Notes under the pieces: generated by a model | Databases searched by the model: none | What the model was told of the DNA's origin: nothing | What the model saw: the letters and a program-made list of their open reading frames with translations, nothing else | In this document: piece after piece, positions 11,408-23,870 of the stretch | Position numbering within the stretch: the first letter of the stretch is position 1 | How the letters are laid out: each line of letters begins with the position of its first letter | Assembly: GCA_930367215.1 (NCBI GenBank) | Contig: OV884057.1 | Coordinates: 246,972,830 to 247,036,829, forward strand | Direction: 5' to 3' | DNA from: Pollenia angustigena | Taxonomy: Eukaryota > Arthropoda > Insecta > Diptera > Polleniidae | Length of the DNA stretch: 64,000 bases | Translations under genes and position numbers: made by a program

Positions 11408-11903
11408 TTATAAATATACCCACACCACCTTAAAGTATACCGATCTACTCAGAATCACTTTCTGAGTCGAACTAACGATGTCCGTCCGGCTGGGTGGCAG
11501 GCTGGCTGGCTGGCTGTCCATGTAACCTTGTGCGCAAAGTACAGGTCGCAATTTTGGAGATAATTTGATCAAATTTGGGTCATAGGTTCTTATTGGTAGG
11601 ACCACGAGGGAAGATAGGGGGAAATTTCTTCCTCTTAGAAACTATCAAACCGATTTTAATGAAATTTAAAACATAGATAGATCCATATCTATAGGGACAC
11701 ATTAGCTATACAGTTTTTAAAAAATAGGACCACAAGGGGAGGCAGGGGGCAATTTCTGCCTCTCACAAACTTTCAAACCGATTTTCATGAAGTTTATAAA
11801 CATAGATTAATCCATATTTACATGGACACATAAGCATGATGTGTTTTTAAATACTGTGGTGTAGGGTATCATATGGTCGGGCTTGACCGAACTATACTTT
11901 CTT
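11408..11903 (-). repeat. INE-1-like repeat family A, copy 2
   Basis: This is the reverse-oriented equivalent of 5508-6216, from TATACCCACACCACC to the hairpin GTCGGGCTTGACC and CTTACTTGTT. It abuts repeat B with no spacer. Confidence 0.6.
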
Positions 11904-13147
11904 ACTTGTTATACCCTCCACCACAATTAGTTGTGAAGAGGGTATATTCAGTTTGTCATTCCGTGTGAAACTTTTTTACTATTCATCTCAGACCCTATAA
12001 AGTATATATATTCTGGGTCCTTGAGTAATTTTAAGTCGATTTAGCCATGTCCGTCTGTCTGTCCGTCTGTTGAAAACACGCTCACTTTCAAAAAACTCAA
12101 AAGAAATCAACAAAATTGCTTGTAGTTATCCTAAGCAGTTTGGGATTGAAATTCAGCCAAATCGGTTCAATAGGATCTGAGCTATGAATCAAAATGTGGA
12201 ACCACCACCTAAAAAAAATTGATAATTTTGTTACAAAAACTAACATAAATGATGGAAAAATGCACAGAATGATATAAGATTTCGCAACAATTCGTTTTAT
12301 TCAACTGGAAATCACGCTGTGAAATTTCGTGAAGATCCGTCAATAATTTACCCTAGGCCCCATATAAGCCCTACTCCCGGAAAACAGTTTATAAAGCCTA
12401 AAACCCTAACTAACAATGCTATCATTACAAATTTTGGCAAGTCACAGTTGGATAGGACTAGAAATTAAACTGTTAAGTTTCGTGAAGATCGGTCCATAAT
12501 TTACCATAGGCCCCATATAAAACCTACTTCCGGAAAACAACTTAGTACGCCTAAAAACGTAAAAAATAACGCTAGCGTAACAAAATTTGGTACGTCACAG
12601 TTTTTTAGGACAAGAAATAACAATGTGAAATTTCGTGACGATCGGCCCATAATTTACATTGGGCTCCATATAAACCCTACTACCGGAAAACAGTTTAGTA
12701 CGCCTAAAACCGTAAAAAATAATGCAATCATAACAAATTTTGGCCCGTCACAGTTTTATAGGACTATAAATGATACTGTGAAATTTCGTGAAGATCGGTA
12801 CATAATTTACCCTAGGCCCCATAGAAACCCTACTCCCGGAAAATAGTTCAGTACACCTAAAACCATAATTAATAATGCTATCATAACAGAAATTGGTACG
12901 TCACAGTTTTAAAGGACTAGAAATGACGCTGTGAAATTTCGTGATGATCGGTCCATAATTTACCCTAGGCCCCATATAAACCCTTCTACCGGAAAACAGT
13001 TTGGTTGCCTTAAACCATAATTAATAACAAATCGTCACAGTTTAAGATTATAATAACATCATACAGATATTACTCCTTAAACATTCGAACTGTCGGTGGA
13101 GGGTATCAAAGATTCGGCACAGCCGAATATAGCACTCTAACTTGTTT
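11904..13147 (+). repeat. INE-1-like repeat family B, copy 1, with five internal modules
   Basis: It begins ATACCCTCCACCACAATTAG, with a small palindrome back to GAGGGTATA. It continues through TAAAGTATATATATTCTGGG and a GTCTGTCTGTCCGTCTG stretch. It then has about five modules of roughly 153 bp, each with GTGAAATTTCGTGAAGATCG, CCCATATAAACCCTAC and GGAAAACAGTTTAGTACGCC. It ends GATTCGGCACAGCCGAATAT (a hairpin), then AGCACTCTAACTTGTT. A hairpin about ten bases before CTAA resembles Helitron-type 3' ends. The open frame at 12625-12846 is module sequence. Other copies are at 30443-33345 and 35619-36697. Confidence 0.65.
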
Positions 13148-13616
13148 TTATTATAAAATTCTGTTTAATAGAGAAATATTTGTATAATAGTTGTCATAAA
13201 ATTTTTTTTTTTTTAGAAATCTTATTAAAAAACGACTTTAAAAATTCTTGCGTTTTACGTTTTCGATTTGCAGCACACCCTTGAAAATCAAAAAACATTT
13301 GATTCCGTACGGAATGTGCGATCAGTTTTACAATTTGCTTAAGCAAATGATATTTAATAAAACTTAACAAAAAGTTGTCTTTACTTCAATATGGTTTGAG
13401 ACTTATGATTTACATGTATTCGCACATTTTCTTAAGCCAACTTAAGCCTTAAGTCTTAACTACGGTGTTCAAAAGATTAACCTTTGTTCGATTAGCCAAA
13501 TAATTTTGGGCGATTAACTGTTCGAATATTTTTAACTTGTTTATTTTCGATTAACGAATAATTCCAATAATTTATTTCGATTAATCGAAAACTTGTTTTT
13601 TTCACAGTAAATATTA

Positions 13617-13823
13617 CACTCAATTTACATGATGAATTTTATGACGTCCAATTTTAGACGTCATTTTTTGTTTGGTAGCAAGCGGTGTAGAGAAGAATGA
13701 GGAAGAGAAAACAGAAGTCATGTCTATTTTTCTATCCCTCTTTCTTCTCTACACCGCTTGCTACCAAACAAAAAAATGACGTCCAAAATTGGACGTCATA
13801 AAATTCATCATGTAAATTGAGTG
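13617..13823. mobile_element. foldback element with TTA target duplication
   Basis: It is 207 bp long with nearly perfect inverted arms of about 85 bp, starting CACTCAATTTACATGATGAA and containing the TGACGTCCAA word. It is flanked by TTA at 13614-13616 and 13824-13826. A 3-bp TWA duplication is the PIF/Harbinger signature; no transposase is present. Confidence 0.75.
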
Positions 13824-13977
13824 TTAGTTTTTTCTTTTATGTAAAAAACAAGCCGGAACTTTTTAAATACCCTTTTATTGTTTCTTAACTCGGAAATATT
13901 TCCTTCGAGAAACAATTTTTTTTAAATATATTACAAAGACTGAAACCAAAGAGTTTGGGAACATTTTTTTTTTAAAA

Positions 13978-14301
13978 ATGTTTAGTACAGACTTTTACCA
14001 CAACAATTTAGATGAAGGAAATGATTTTATCGAGAGGAATGAAAACCACATTCTACCAGACCTTAACAAGACTATTAAAAGTAAAAAAAATTGTGTCACG
14101 CATACAGCGTCGCCCCCATTACCAACAAAATTTTTCTGTCCTTCAAGAAATGTCCAAAGTGTAAATGTCGACTTAACCAAAATAAAGAAACTTATAAAGT
14201 GTAGTTATTTACAAGGCGTCCTCAAAGAAACTTCAGATTGTTCTTGGCTTTGCGTGTTGTTTTTGTATTGTTGTAATATTGAGGCAATCTTGCCTTGTTA
14301 A
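13978..14301 (+). CDS. orphan 107-codon open frame, doubtful
   Basis: The frame opens with AAAAATGTTT and encodes an acidic start (MFSTDFYHNNLDEGNDF) and a hydrophobic, cysteine-rich end. I recognise no domain. In AT-rich DNA a 107-codon frame is mildly unusual, and the minus-strand frame at 13995-14180 overlaps it. It lies in the first Rtnl1 intron. Possible donors at 14161 and 14201 could turn part of it into an exon, and only the weak one at 14201 has the phase needed for the Rtnl1 acceptor. It could equally be chance. Confidence 0.15.
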   Translation: MFSTDFYHNNLDEGNDFIERNENHILPDLNKTIKSKKNCVTHTASPPLPTKFFCPSRNVQSVNVDLTKIKKLIKCSYLQGVLKETSDCSWLCVLFLYCCNIEAILPC

Positions 14302-15359
14302 TACCAATATAATCTTTAATAGATTTTAAACAAGTACTATGTAAGTATCTTTTAAAAAAAAATCGGAAAACTCAATTTCGTATATCAAAAGAACTTAAAG
14401 ATAAACAATTTTTAAATATGAAGTAAAAATGTTTCTCTTAGATATATCATATATACATATGTTCATAATTAACCATTTATTTTCGTCTCTGCACAATGGG
14501 TTAAAGCATATTTTATCTTATTCTTAACATTAACTAACATATTCTTATTAACACGTAAAATATTTTCAACGAAATACACATTTTAAACAAAATTAAGCGC
14601 ATGTAAATATTATGTAAGATGTTTTTTGTTTTTTTTTTTTTTGTAAATATTGACAGGTGTAGAGCAAATAAAAAGAAAAAAATTTATTCATGTCAAAATA
14701 ATTACGGGTAATGTAAGAATATAGCAAATTTAAACGTAGAATTAAATGCGAATAAAGTAAAATTAGTGTAAAACGCATTGAAATGAATAGATTCATTTGC
14801 GTTTTTATATTCAAAAGCTTCAAACGTGAATAAGTAATAGATGATATCATTGTTTAAGAAACAAAATGAAAAACAAAAATGTATTTCTGAGGGCCATAAA
14901 ATAAAATGATGTTACATTAAGTGTGTCTGCTATGTACGAAAAAGGTATTGCCTTTTTTATATGAATTTTTATAAATAAATACAGTATGTACATGGAACAG
15001 TGGAAGCTCTGTAAAGCAGTAAAATTACTAAAAATCAATCATATCAAAAGTTTTACAAGTATCTATTAACTATTAAGGTGGTCCACATTATCCATTAAAC
15101 ATTCAAAATTAGTTTTATTATCTGGATAATCCTTATTTTATTTAACTAGTGCTAAAATATGTATTTTGGCAAAGTTTGAAGGCATCTATCTGATTGGAAG
15201 GCAGTGCTCCAAGACATGTTATATTAATAATAAAATTTTATAAGTAAGAGTTCTATATTAGGCTATGCCGAACCATTTACCCTTCAATATGGCGCGATAA
15301 GAACGAACATCAAGTTATATAAATAACGTTTTTAGATAAAAATAAATCTATTTTGTACC
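14302..15359. other. intronic AT-rich sequence, no recognised feature
   Basis: Only short frames on the minus strand are present (14593-15038), without recognisable domains. Confidence 0.3.
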
Positions 15360-15960
15360 ATGCCGACTTCTCAAATCCCGCTCACATTTTGAATTTTATC
15401 TCTTACCGTTCTCCAGATATACTGAAATCTATAATGTCGTTGTATGGAAGGAGCCTAGCCCACTTCTCCAATTACGCCCATATTTAGAGATGTTGTGTAT
15501 TCATAAGCCAACTAAGTGAGCCAAAATTGGATAATTTCTCTCTTAATGTTCTTTAGATATAAATAAATCTATTTTGTACACGCCTACTTCTCCACCGCCG
15601 CCCACATCTCTTCGGATGCTGCCCATTGATAACAAAGATGCTTGTACATAATTTAAACTTTGGCTCTTGTCGTTCTCCGGATATCAACCTAAATTGTCTT
15701 TGTTGTGAAGTGCCACGCCCACTTCACCAATGAAACATTTCCGGACTATATGTGATAAACATTAAAATATAACAACCGAGTCCCCATCATATCTGAGGAA
15801 ATCGTATCAAGCATTTCAACAGGCACACGGACGTACAGACGGTCAAACGAATTTGAACATCTCTTGTCAAAAGGACCCAGAATATATATAACGAAATGAC
15901 AAAGTTTTATACCGTACAGTTTTACCCGTACGATTAAAACTGCCCATATATGACCAAACC
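15360..15960. repeat. dispersed repeat of diverged modules
   Basis: About three modules of 150-190 bp repeat the plan CTCTTACCGTTCTCCAGATAT, shortened here to its key words, then ATAAATCTATTTTGTAC and CCACTTCTCCA. The stretch then runs into ACGGACGTACAGACGG and GGACCCAGAATATATATAAC. These match the style, but not the sequence, of the INE-1-like families here. Confidence 0.5.
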
Positions 15961-17573
15961 CCGTCCTTTTTGCACCAAATGTTGGCAATTGAATTAGACC
16001 TTCGTTTTTATTGATATAACTTTAACTGTTGAAATAAACGCGTAGTGTGTTTGGCAAAGTCGTTTTTTGTGTTTAACCGTTCAGTTTTACCCATGCGGTT
16101 AAAAATGTGTAAAATGAACCACTTGCAGGAGCAACTGTTTCTCTTGTTAATCATTTGCCAAAACCTTATTAAACTTTTTAAAACAGTTTGACAAAAGGCT
16201 CAGCTGTATCGTAAATAATTTTCAAGTTTCTATGATATTTTCACCGCTTATTTCATGTTTATTGCCATTCCATTCATTTGGTTGTGCGGTATAAAAACCT
16301 AAGAGGGTCTTTTTTAAAACACTTCATCTAACTTGAAAAATATTTGTATGCAAATTTTTGAAAATTCAAAAAACTATATAAAAATTTCCAAACGCAAAGT
16401 GAAGTGATTTACAAAAGATCCCCTTAACTTTAGAGTCTAAACTTTAGACCTAACACTATTAGCGTTTGTGTTTTCCAAAAATCTACCGAACCGAACACTA
16501 AGAACGATGTTATGTGTTTATTTTCGAACACTTATGATATTAACATTTTGGCATTAACTAAGGTTAAAAAAAAACGACTGAACCTATGGAGCAGGGCGTG
16601 TTTGAAATTTTTGGCCACGATATTATTTTTTATACACACAAGTGAAGCGAAGTTAATTTGACGATGTCGGCTTTGGTGTCCGTGAGTAAGGCTATCCGAA
16701 GACCCAAGATTTGATCGGGTTGTTATATATTTATTTAACATTTTGTTTGGAAAAGTATGCTATCAGTCCAATAAATGAAAAACAACAACCACTGCCTTTA
16801 ATTTTTAGCCATAAAACGTCTTCTTTTAATTTATGTATGACCTTTCTTTTTTTACTTCCATAAAAAAAATACTGGTAATTTTTGTTACTAAAATGTGATT
16901 TGCAGAACCTTTTTAGTTTTTTTTTTAAGTTTTCCAAAACAAACAAAAATATCAAAAAATTTAAAACTCTTAGAAATTGCCAAAGCCGCCGATGCAGCCC
17001 TCTTACTTGTTTTTAATCCAGTCCATTAAAAGTTTAACTAGAATTTTGAATACAAAAAGCAGCTGTTTTTACGCATTAAAAATTTAAGCTGTAAACGTAG
17101 CAAGTTTGTAAGGGAGAAATGTTAAAGTTTCGCTTACGGAGACATTAATTTCATATGGCAAAAAGCTCTTTATTCAACGCATATGTATGTATAAAAACTG
17201 GTGAATGTAACAATGAGCCTTTCAAAAGAATTCGTTAACTGAATTTGCGTAATTCAATAAGAAATTTTTTATCGCATACTAATAATGTCTTTTCTGCTTA
17301 CATTCTTTTTTTTTCTTGCATACTCGTGATTCTACTGTACATTTATTAAGCAAATGTATGGGGGTTGTTAAATTACGTTTTAATTCAAGTTACAAATATT
17401 TCTACTCACCACCCGAAAGTTAACGAAATAATAGGTGTTTTCATGTACACTTTACTAGCAGAATCTAGCAATGTGAGAGTGTATTTAAAATTTACAAAAT
17501 GTTTCTCTCAATTTTTAAAATAAGTAAAAAAAGTAAATGAAAGCTTTACTAGCAAAAACAAGCAAGTTAGACA
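15961..17573. other. intronic sequence with a possible repeat end
   Basis: CAGTTTTACCC occurs with a GYACGRTTAAAA neighbour at about 15917 and 16082. CTCTTACTTGTTTTT at about 17000 looks like the end of an INE-1-like copy. I recognise no gene. Confidence 0.3.
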
Positions 17574-17952
17574 TACCCAGCAAACAATATTGGACCACCT
17601 GATCTATTTTGATAAAATGGACTACTCCATGGACTGGTCCGATGTAATGCAAGCATGGACCATGTCATTGTTAAAAAGTGTTTGTACTGAGACGACATGT
17701 CTTCGTTTTTTAACGACATGCTTTCGTTTTTAAACGACTTCAAAACTAATCCTCTTGGGTATACCATGGAGAAGTTTTAAAACTATCCTTAGTAGTCCAA
17801 AGTTGGGTTATATGGTCCTGCCCTAGGACATCGTAATGTTAAATATACCATGTTTTTTCCATACGTTTGGGTTACTTTTGGACTAGTCCTGGTCCCTTGT
17901 GGGCTACTCTTTACACGCGTGTTTGGACTGGTCCTATTATTTGCCGGGTATC
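17574..17952. mobile_element. element with imperfect inverted ends (ACCCAGCAAACAATA)
   Basis: The left end is TACCCAGCAAACAATATTGG; the right end is the imperfect complement, ending CCTATTATTTGCCGGGTA. Several GGACCA/TGGTCC words lie inside. The overlapping open frames are by-products of this palindromic composition. Confidence 0.5.
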
Positions 17953-17969
17953 GACAGAATTCAGCTGTA

Positions 17970-18193
17970 AAGGCCCAAATACACTTGTCAAATGCCTTAA
18001 GGCCCAAATACATTTATCAAAATACTCATCAAGCATTGTGGTAGTATTTGTGAAAATATGTTTGTATTTGTCACACCGACGATGCTGGATGGAAAATCAA
18101 ATAATTTAGATATGACAGCGGATATTACGTCAAGCACACGTTCACGATGAATTCGCCGGCTGGACAAGCATTTGACAAGTGTATTTGGGCCTT
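17970..18193. mobile_element. TIR element with TA target duplication
   Basis: It is 224 bp long, from AAGGCCCAAATACACTTGTC to its complement at the right end, flanked by TA at 17968-17969 and 18194-18195. A second partial copy of the end (AAGGCCCAAATACATTTATC) follows the left one at about 18000. TA duplication fits a Tc1/mariner-mobilised element. Confidence 0.65.
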
Positions 18194-18320
18194 TAAGATA
18201 CGAGATTCTGTATTCTTTAATTCAATTGTTTTGAAATATTTTCACAAGGCTATTGTTCCTAAATATAAAAATATACATACATATGTACATATATTTTGTA
18301 ATGGTGTATATATTTACTAA

Positions 18321-18744
18321 CCCAGCGGTAACTAGAATGAGTAAAGAGGCCTAATAGAAGGCCTTATTTAGCAGTCACAAGCAGTCAGAAGCCCTTCTCG
18401 CCGCATTCCATACTTATTTATTTTTTACACAGGTTTTCATTGGGCGGAAGGCCTTCCACACTTCCTTTAAAAACAACTTCGATCCCTTCCCAAAGAAGGG
18501 AGTGAGGAAGGTCACTAAAAATAAAAAGTAAATAAAACTGAACACCTTCCTTTCTCCCTTCTCAAAGAAGGGAGTAGCGAATGTGTATTGAATATTTCAG
18601 AAGGTCTTTTAAAAAGAAGTTTATACCTTCTAGAAAGCATGATTCTGAAGGCAGGATATCATGCGAAGCGAATCTTTTAGAAAGGAGTATAGAGGCCTTC
18701 AAAAAGGCCTGCCACTTGCGGTCCTTTCAATATTTACCGCTGGG
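18321..18744. mobile_element. TIR element with CCCAGCGGTAA ends
   Basis: CCCAGCGGTAA at 18321 and its complement ending at 18744 bound about 424 bp. Inside are repeated AGAAGG/CCTTCT words in both orientations, with CAAAGAAGGGAGT twice. No target duplication is obvious. Confidence 0.55.
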
Positions 18745-18922
18745 AAAGGTGGCCTCGGTATTACAACAAAGACATTTTGTAAATTTTTTCTAACTATGTA
18801 TATGCAGTTTGACAATCATAATATACCATATTTACTAGCATAATATACCAACTTCAATACACTTTATACAAAAACACATGCAAGTAAACACTAAACAACT
18901 GGCCTATCGAGGCCACCTTCCA
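18743..18922. mobile_element. small TIR element adjoining the previous one
   Basis: GGAAAGGTGGCCTCG at the left is complemented by CGAGGCCACCTTCC at the right. It is AT-rich between, with no coding sequence. Confidence 0.4.
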
Positions 18923-19879
18923 ATTCATAATTACACCATGTATTTTATGTTATTGAAAAACTATGAAAATAATTTTTTTGTTTTGTAAACAAAAACATAA
19001 AACAGTTGTATGAATAATTCTTGCTAGTAAAAACAGAAATTTTCAAAAAAAAAAAAAAAATTTCCCCTCAAATTGTTATGCTCTTTTTTCACTTGCTCGT
19101 TACAACAATAACAATTATTGAAAATAGGACAATAACTATCTTTTACGAAACAGACCTTATATAAAAATATTTATTTTATGATGTCATTCATGTTTTAATA
19201 TCCACTGTATGGACATAGTATGTATGTATGTCACTGCAAAAGAAAGTAACACACATTTAAAGGAATTATAGAAGCAAACAGAAAACACATGAATATATTA
19301 ATTAAATTGTATTTCACAATATCATTTTCTTTGTTTTTTTTTTTTACTAAAATCGCATTTTAATTTCATTATGGCTGGTCAGATAGGAAGAGAGGAACAA
19401 ACTTACAATTTGCAGAAGATACACTACTGCAATGACTAAGCTAGATTTCTTTGTAAATGCCAATGAACTTTTTTTATATCTACGCATTTTTTATTCTGCT
19501 GCAATTTACTGACTTTATGATTTTTATTTATTGTGCAGATTCTGTACATTGAACTTTACATGGCAGTATCTTTTTAATTGTTTTTTTTTCACCAATTTTT
19601 TTTAAGCATTCAAAGAACCACGAACAAAAAATTAAGAAATTTCTTGTTCCTAGTACCTGAACCTTTGTTCTTTTCGTATTGCTAATAGGGAAGGGAATTG
19701 ACAGTTAGTGCACTTTTTGGAAGTAACAAATAAGGCTTCTTTTTTAATCCAAAATAAAAAAGTATGTAATTTCTATTATTAGCTGTTAATATTTTTCTTT
19801 TAATTTCTTAAAGCAGAAACAAACTACTTTAGACACACTCTATGATATATTTATTACTTCCACGTTCATTTAATTATTT
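18923..19879. other. intronic AT-rich sequence
   Basis: No gene or recognisable element is seen, only A and T runs. Confidence 0.3.
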
Positions 19880-20885
19880 ATTTATTTATTTATTTAATAT
19901 ATAATTAGGTCTATGGATAAATCCTTACAGCCTAATACAAATGAGTATTTAACTTAAGTATAATATTACGTTTAACAATATTTAAATCCAGAGAAAAATC
20001 AATAAATTCAAACATTTCATTGAAGCAACAACACAGTTTTCTAAATGGGTCTGCCATAGCATAGTTAGTTCGGAAAGTTTTTATAAATAAGGGATTATAG
20101 TACCGTACCGTACGTCGTGGAATGTTAAATGATAAACTACTTAATAAAAAATTCGAGCATACTTTTCCATTTATTAAGTTAATTACAAATGAGACATTTA
20201 GCATAACTCTGCGACTTTTCAGTGTTGGCAAACGTATTAAAGATAATCTTGTAGAATATGAGGGGAGATTATCATATCCTCGATATGTATCTCTCAGGCA
20301 AAAAAGCAAGAATTGTTTTTGAATGGATTCAATATGATCACCATATAATGAACCATATAATGTGGATCCCATACAATCGAGCCGTATTCCAAGATTGGTC
20401 TAACGAGAGATGTGTAAAGTTGTTTAGTGACGAAAGTATCCTGGAATTCCTTCGCCCAACGTTTAATAAAAGCCAGAGTACAACGAGCCCTGTTGACAGT
20501 CATTGTTATGTGTTGAATAAAATCCAATTTTGCATCCAGTAAGATGCCAAGATCCATAATTGTGTCAACTATCTCGATTTTATAGTCACCGAGTTTATAG
20601 TTATTTAAAATACTACGTTTTCTAGAAAAGCGCATATGTTTACATTTCATTAGGTTTAAATCCATTAGGTTATGTTTACACCAATTATAAAAGGTATCCA
20701 AGTCTTCTTGAAGATAATTATGGTCTAAATAGTTCGTGAAGTTTAAAAAAATTTTTACATCATCTGCGAACATTAGTATATGTGAATGTTTAATAATATC
20801 AGGCATGTCGTTAATGAAGAGCAGAAACAAAAGTGGGCCAAGGTGACTACCTTGCGGACATATGGAAAAACAATTTTTAGATATA
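19880..20885 (-). pseudogene. 5'-truncated Jockey-type LINE, reverse transcriptase C-terminal half
   Basis: On the minus strand the frame beginning near 20885 encodes the reverse transcriptase motifs CPQGSHLGPLLFLLFINDM and FADDVKIF, then the thumb region. A frameshift near 20300-20370 moves the rest into another frame (about 20372-19932, ending in a stop). The copy finishes in a TAAA-repeat tail at about 19895-19876. The 5' end is lost just before the PQGS block, where repeat D begins. In intact elements this protein copies the RNA at a nicked target site; this copy is dead. The clade (Jockey or a relative) is judged from motif style only. Confidence 0.75.
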
Positions 20886-21570
20886 ACTAGCTGACTCGGC
20901 AAACGTTGTTTTGGCATATAACTTATTTCTTTCAAATGTTACATTGTCTGCATGCCAAATTTTAAGATTGCTTAGTTGGTTGGTTAATTAAGAAGATAAT
21001 TTAAATTATAGGCTGTAGTACATTCCAGATGTTACACTATTTGCCTGCCAAATTTCAAGAAAATCAGTTGATTAGCTAAGAAGATATAGGGAGGAGAAGC
21101 TTTTACCCCTCTTGCCCTATTTCATACCCTGTTCTCTTTCAGATGTTACAATGTCTACATGCAAAATTTTAAGAAAACCAGTTGATTTGTTAGAAAGATA
21201 TTAGGTGGGGGAGCTTTTACCCCTCTTGCTCTATTTAGGCTTTAGTTCTTTCCAGCCGTAACGCTATATGCCTGCTAAATTTCAAGAAAATCAGTTGATT
21301 AGTTAAGAGGATATGTATAGGTAAGGGGACCCTTTACCGTTATTGGCCTATCTCACCCCCTATTCCATATTTCCTAACATATGTGACAGTGTCTTCTGCA
21401 TGCCAAATTTTAAGAAAACCGGTTGATTAGTTTAGAATCTTGGGTAGCAGTAGCTTTTACCCCTATTGACCTATTTCACGCCCTAAATATTAAAACTTAT
21501 AGGCTATAGTTCCTTCCAGATGTTACACAATTTGCCAGCAAAATTTCAAGAAATCGATTAATAAGGTATT
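20886..21570. repeat. dispersed repeat D, copy 2
   Basis: It starts CTAGCTGACTCGGCAAACG, then has modules with TTTCAAGAAAATCAGTTGAT and GGAGCTTTTACCCCTCTTG, matching 2118-2790. It adjoins the truncated end of the LINE. Confidence 0.6.
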
Positions 21571-22159
21571 TTGTTTAAGCTTTGAAAATTATGCAAATAA
21601 AATTTGCGTGTTTCTAATTCTCATTCACTCTACAGTTTTATTTACATATCTAATATCTTTAGATTTTCTAAAGTTTTTGGGTAAAGGTTTCCTGATGATC
21701 TGATCTAAGCAAACAGTGAAATGCGCATGGGAACTAGATTATATTCCAACAATAAATTGCAGTGTATTTATCAAGAATGAAAATTGAAAGACAGTTAAGC
21801 ACGACGAACAAAATCTTATGAATTAAAAATAAGGTATTCCCAAAAATAACTTTGATAAGAAATTCTAAATAGTTATAAAATTCACTATTTCTTCATTCTA
21901 ATTTTTACAAATGTACATAAATCGTTTGTTTTTTTTTTATGAAAATTTCGTTTGTCGCACTGTCGTCTTGAACTTTTCTTCTTTAACATATGTGGAACTC
22001 AATTTGATAAAAGAAAATACATTGCAACCATGTTTTTAAAGCCTGATTTTGGCTTCTGAACATTTTTGAATTTTGAGTTGTGACTGTTTATGATTTAGTG
22101 TGCGTTACGTATATAAGACAACTCACAAAAAAAAGTGATTGTGCAATATCTTACAGATC
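21571..22159. other. no recognised feature
   Basis: AT-rich intronic sequence. Confidence 0.3.
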
Positions 22160-22545
22160 CAATGGATTTTGACATTAATCCAATGAAAAATTACATTGAA
22201 AGTCAGCCTAGGTAACGCTTCATTGGATAAATGATGATGTTTCACTAGCCCCCAGTTAATGAAATGATTCTGTGACTATTTATCATCACATTAATGAAAC
22301 AAACATTACATTAACACAATGTTTAAGAGTTTTCACTCTTTAAAGAAATTTTTTTATTATTTTAATGGGAAAGGTTTTTGTATTTTAAATAAATTTTTTA
22401 ATTGGTCCATCAACATAAATCATTTAATTAATTAATTAATTTCGTAACTTTTCGTCAGTCTTTTATTAGTTAAATGATTGTTATGGGTTTTTTATAACAG
22501 CCAATTTTTCATTCCCGTAATGAAATTTTCCATTGGATTAAAGAA
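22160..22545. mobile_element. possible TIR element with ATCCAATGG ends
   Basis: ATCCAATGGATTTTG with a nearby ATCCAATGAAAAATT at the left is mirrored by AATGAAATTTTCCATTGGAT at the right. The interior is AT-rich with ATTAATGAAA words. The boundaries are approximate. Confidence 0.35.
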
Positions 22546-23870
22546 AAAAATTTAATGAAATTGATTAATTAGATCTAAAAAGCATAATTCTTTAAGTATA
22601 CGCTGGCCATATTTTTTTAACCGAAATTTTAAAATTAGTAAAAGATACAGCAAAATATGGTGTTTTGCAAAAAGATAATTTAGTGGCCCAGCAATGAATG
22701 GCACACTTCAAAAGACATTTCAAAAAGTTTTTGTTTGTTGGATTCTGTTGCCTCAAACTATGTGGACTGGGAAATTACGACTTGGAAACATAATAAAGTC
22801 AAGAAACATTTATAGAATAATAAGTATCAGTATACAATTTGCCATGTACACTTTGCCGTGATGAGGCCACTAACCAACCACAAGTTTGTTCTTCAAGAAA
22901 ACCCCGTTTAAGACTTAAAGACTTACACTAAGAGAAGTATCAATGAAAATTTTGTCGAAAATTAAAAGACATTGTTATCGATCTTAGAAAAAGATATTTG
23001 AAACAAAACGCTTTGCAACAAACTCACAAAATGTGTAAAGCAGAGCGTACACTACTCCAGCATATTGGCACAAACAAGTGATGTTAAATCATGCTCGAAA
23101 CACATCCATACAAGCACACTGGTGCAATATAAGATATAACTTGGTACTTATTTTTTTTGATTTCCAAAATATTCTGGTTGTTTGTGAGCTGGTAAGTTTT
23201 AAGGTTTTTTTTTAGCATTTTCGTTTTTTGTTCGTATATAAAATAACATCTATGGATGTTTAGTATAATTTTAAAGAAATTCTGATTCTGCATCCAAAGG
23301 CATAAAAATCATGTTGATTCATGTTCAAAGTCTCGCGGTATTTAACAAAACGTGTAATTTGTAATGGGTTTAAAGGAAATATTAAGTGTTTTAAAACTAA
23401 ATGTTCTCGTTTAGTTTGATTTTAATATCTGCACTTTATTTCGTGAAACCAGACAGTTGATCTAGATTATATTTTGTTTAAAATTTTTCAATATTGCTAT
23501 CAAATTGGTTTTATTGGCGAGAACATCATTGCAAAAACATTTTAAAATTTAATTATACAAAAGAACTTAAAAAAACTAAATTAAAATAAAATGTTGAAAA
23601 CTTGAATTAATCAAATCGAGCCCTTGCCACAAAAATAGCTTATGCGACATCATTTCCATCAAAGTTTTTCTTGGGATTCAAAAAATGTTCAATTTTCGTT
23701 TTTTTATTAAAAGATTTTTTTTGGCTTCAAACACACTCCAAAAATGTCAAAGTCACATAAGGTATCGTTACGATTTTATAGCAAAAACAATTTTAGCTTA
23801 AGCCACCTAATTATGTAATTATTTTTTAAATATTTAATTTTTTGACATTAGGATAGTGTAAACAGAGATC
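22546..23870. other. no firm feature
   Basis: A stretch at 22850-23100 could be a decayed transposase, but I could not align it to a motif. The rest is AT-rich. Confidence 0.3.

Larger units (their letters stand above)
11334..13284. mobile_element. foldback element C, copy 1, split by two INE-1-like insertions
   Basis: The left end (GGGGTGTGCTAGATATCG, then AACGCAAAACGCAAGAAT) is mirrored at the right (ATTCTTGCGTTTTACGTTTT, then GCAGCACACCC). The interior is filled by repeat A (11408-11903) and repeat B (11904-13147). Without these it would be a few hundred bases long. The same ends occur around 52641-58285, and one end occurs at 46521. Confidence 0.65.

Noticed and set aside
20122..20542. 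Plus-strand frames at 20122-20322 and 20258-20542
   Set aside because: They are antisense to the reverse transcriptase remnant on the minus strand.
22850..23100. Tc1-like transposase fragment
   Set aside because: Scattered residues looked suggestive, but no motif block could be aligned in a consistent order.
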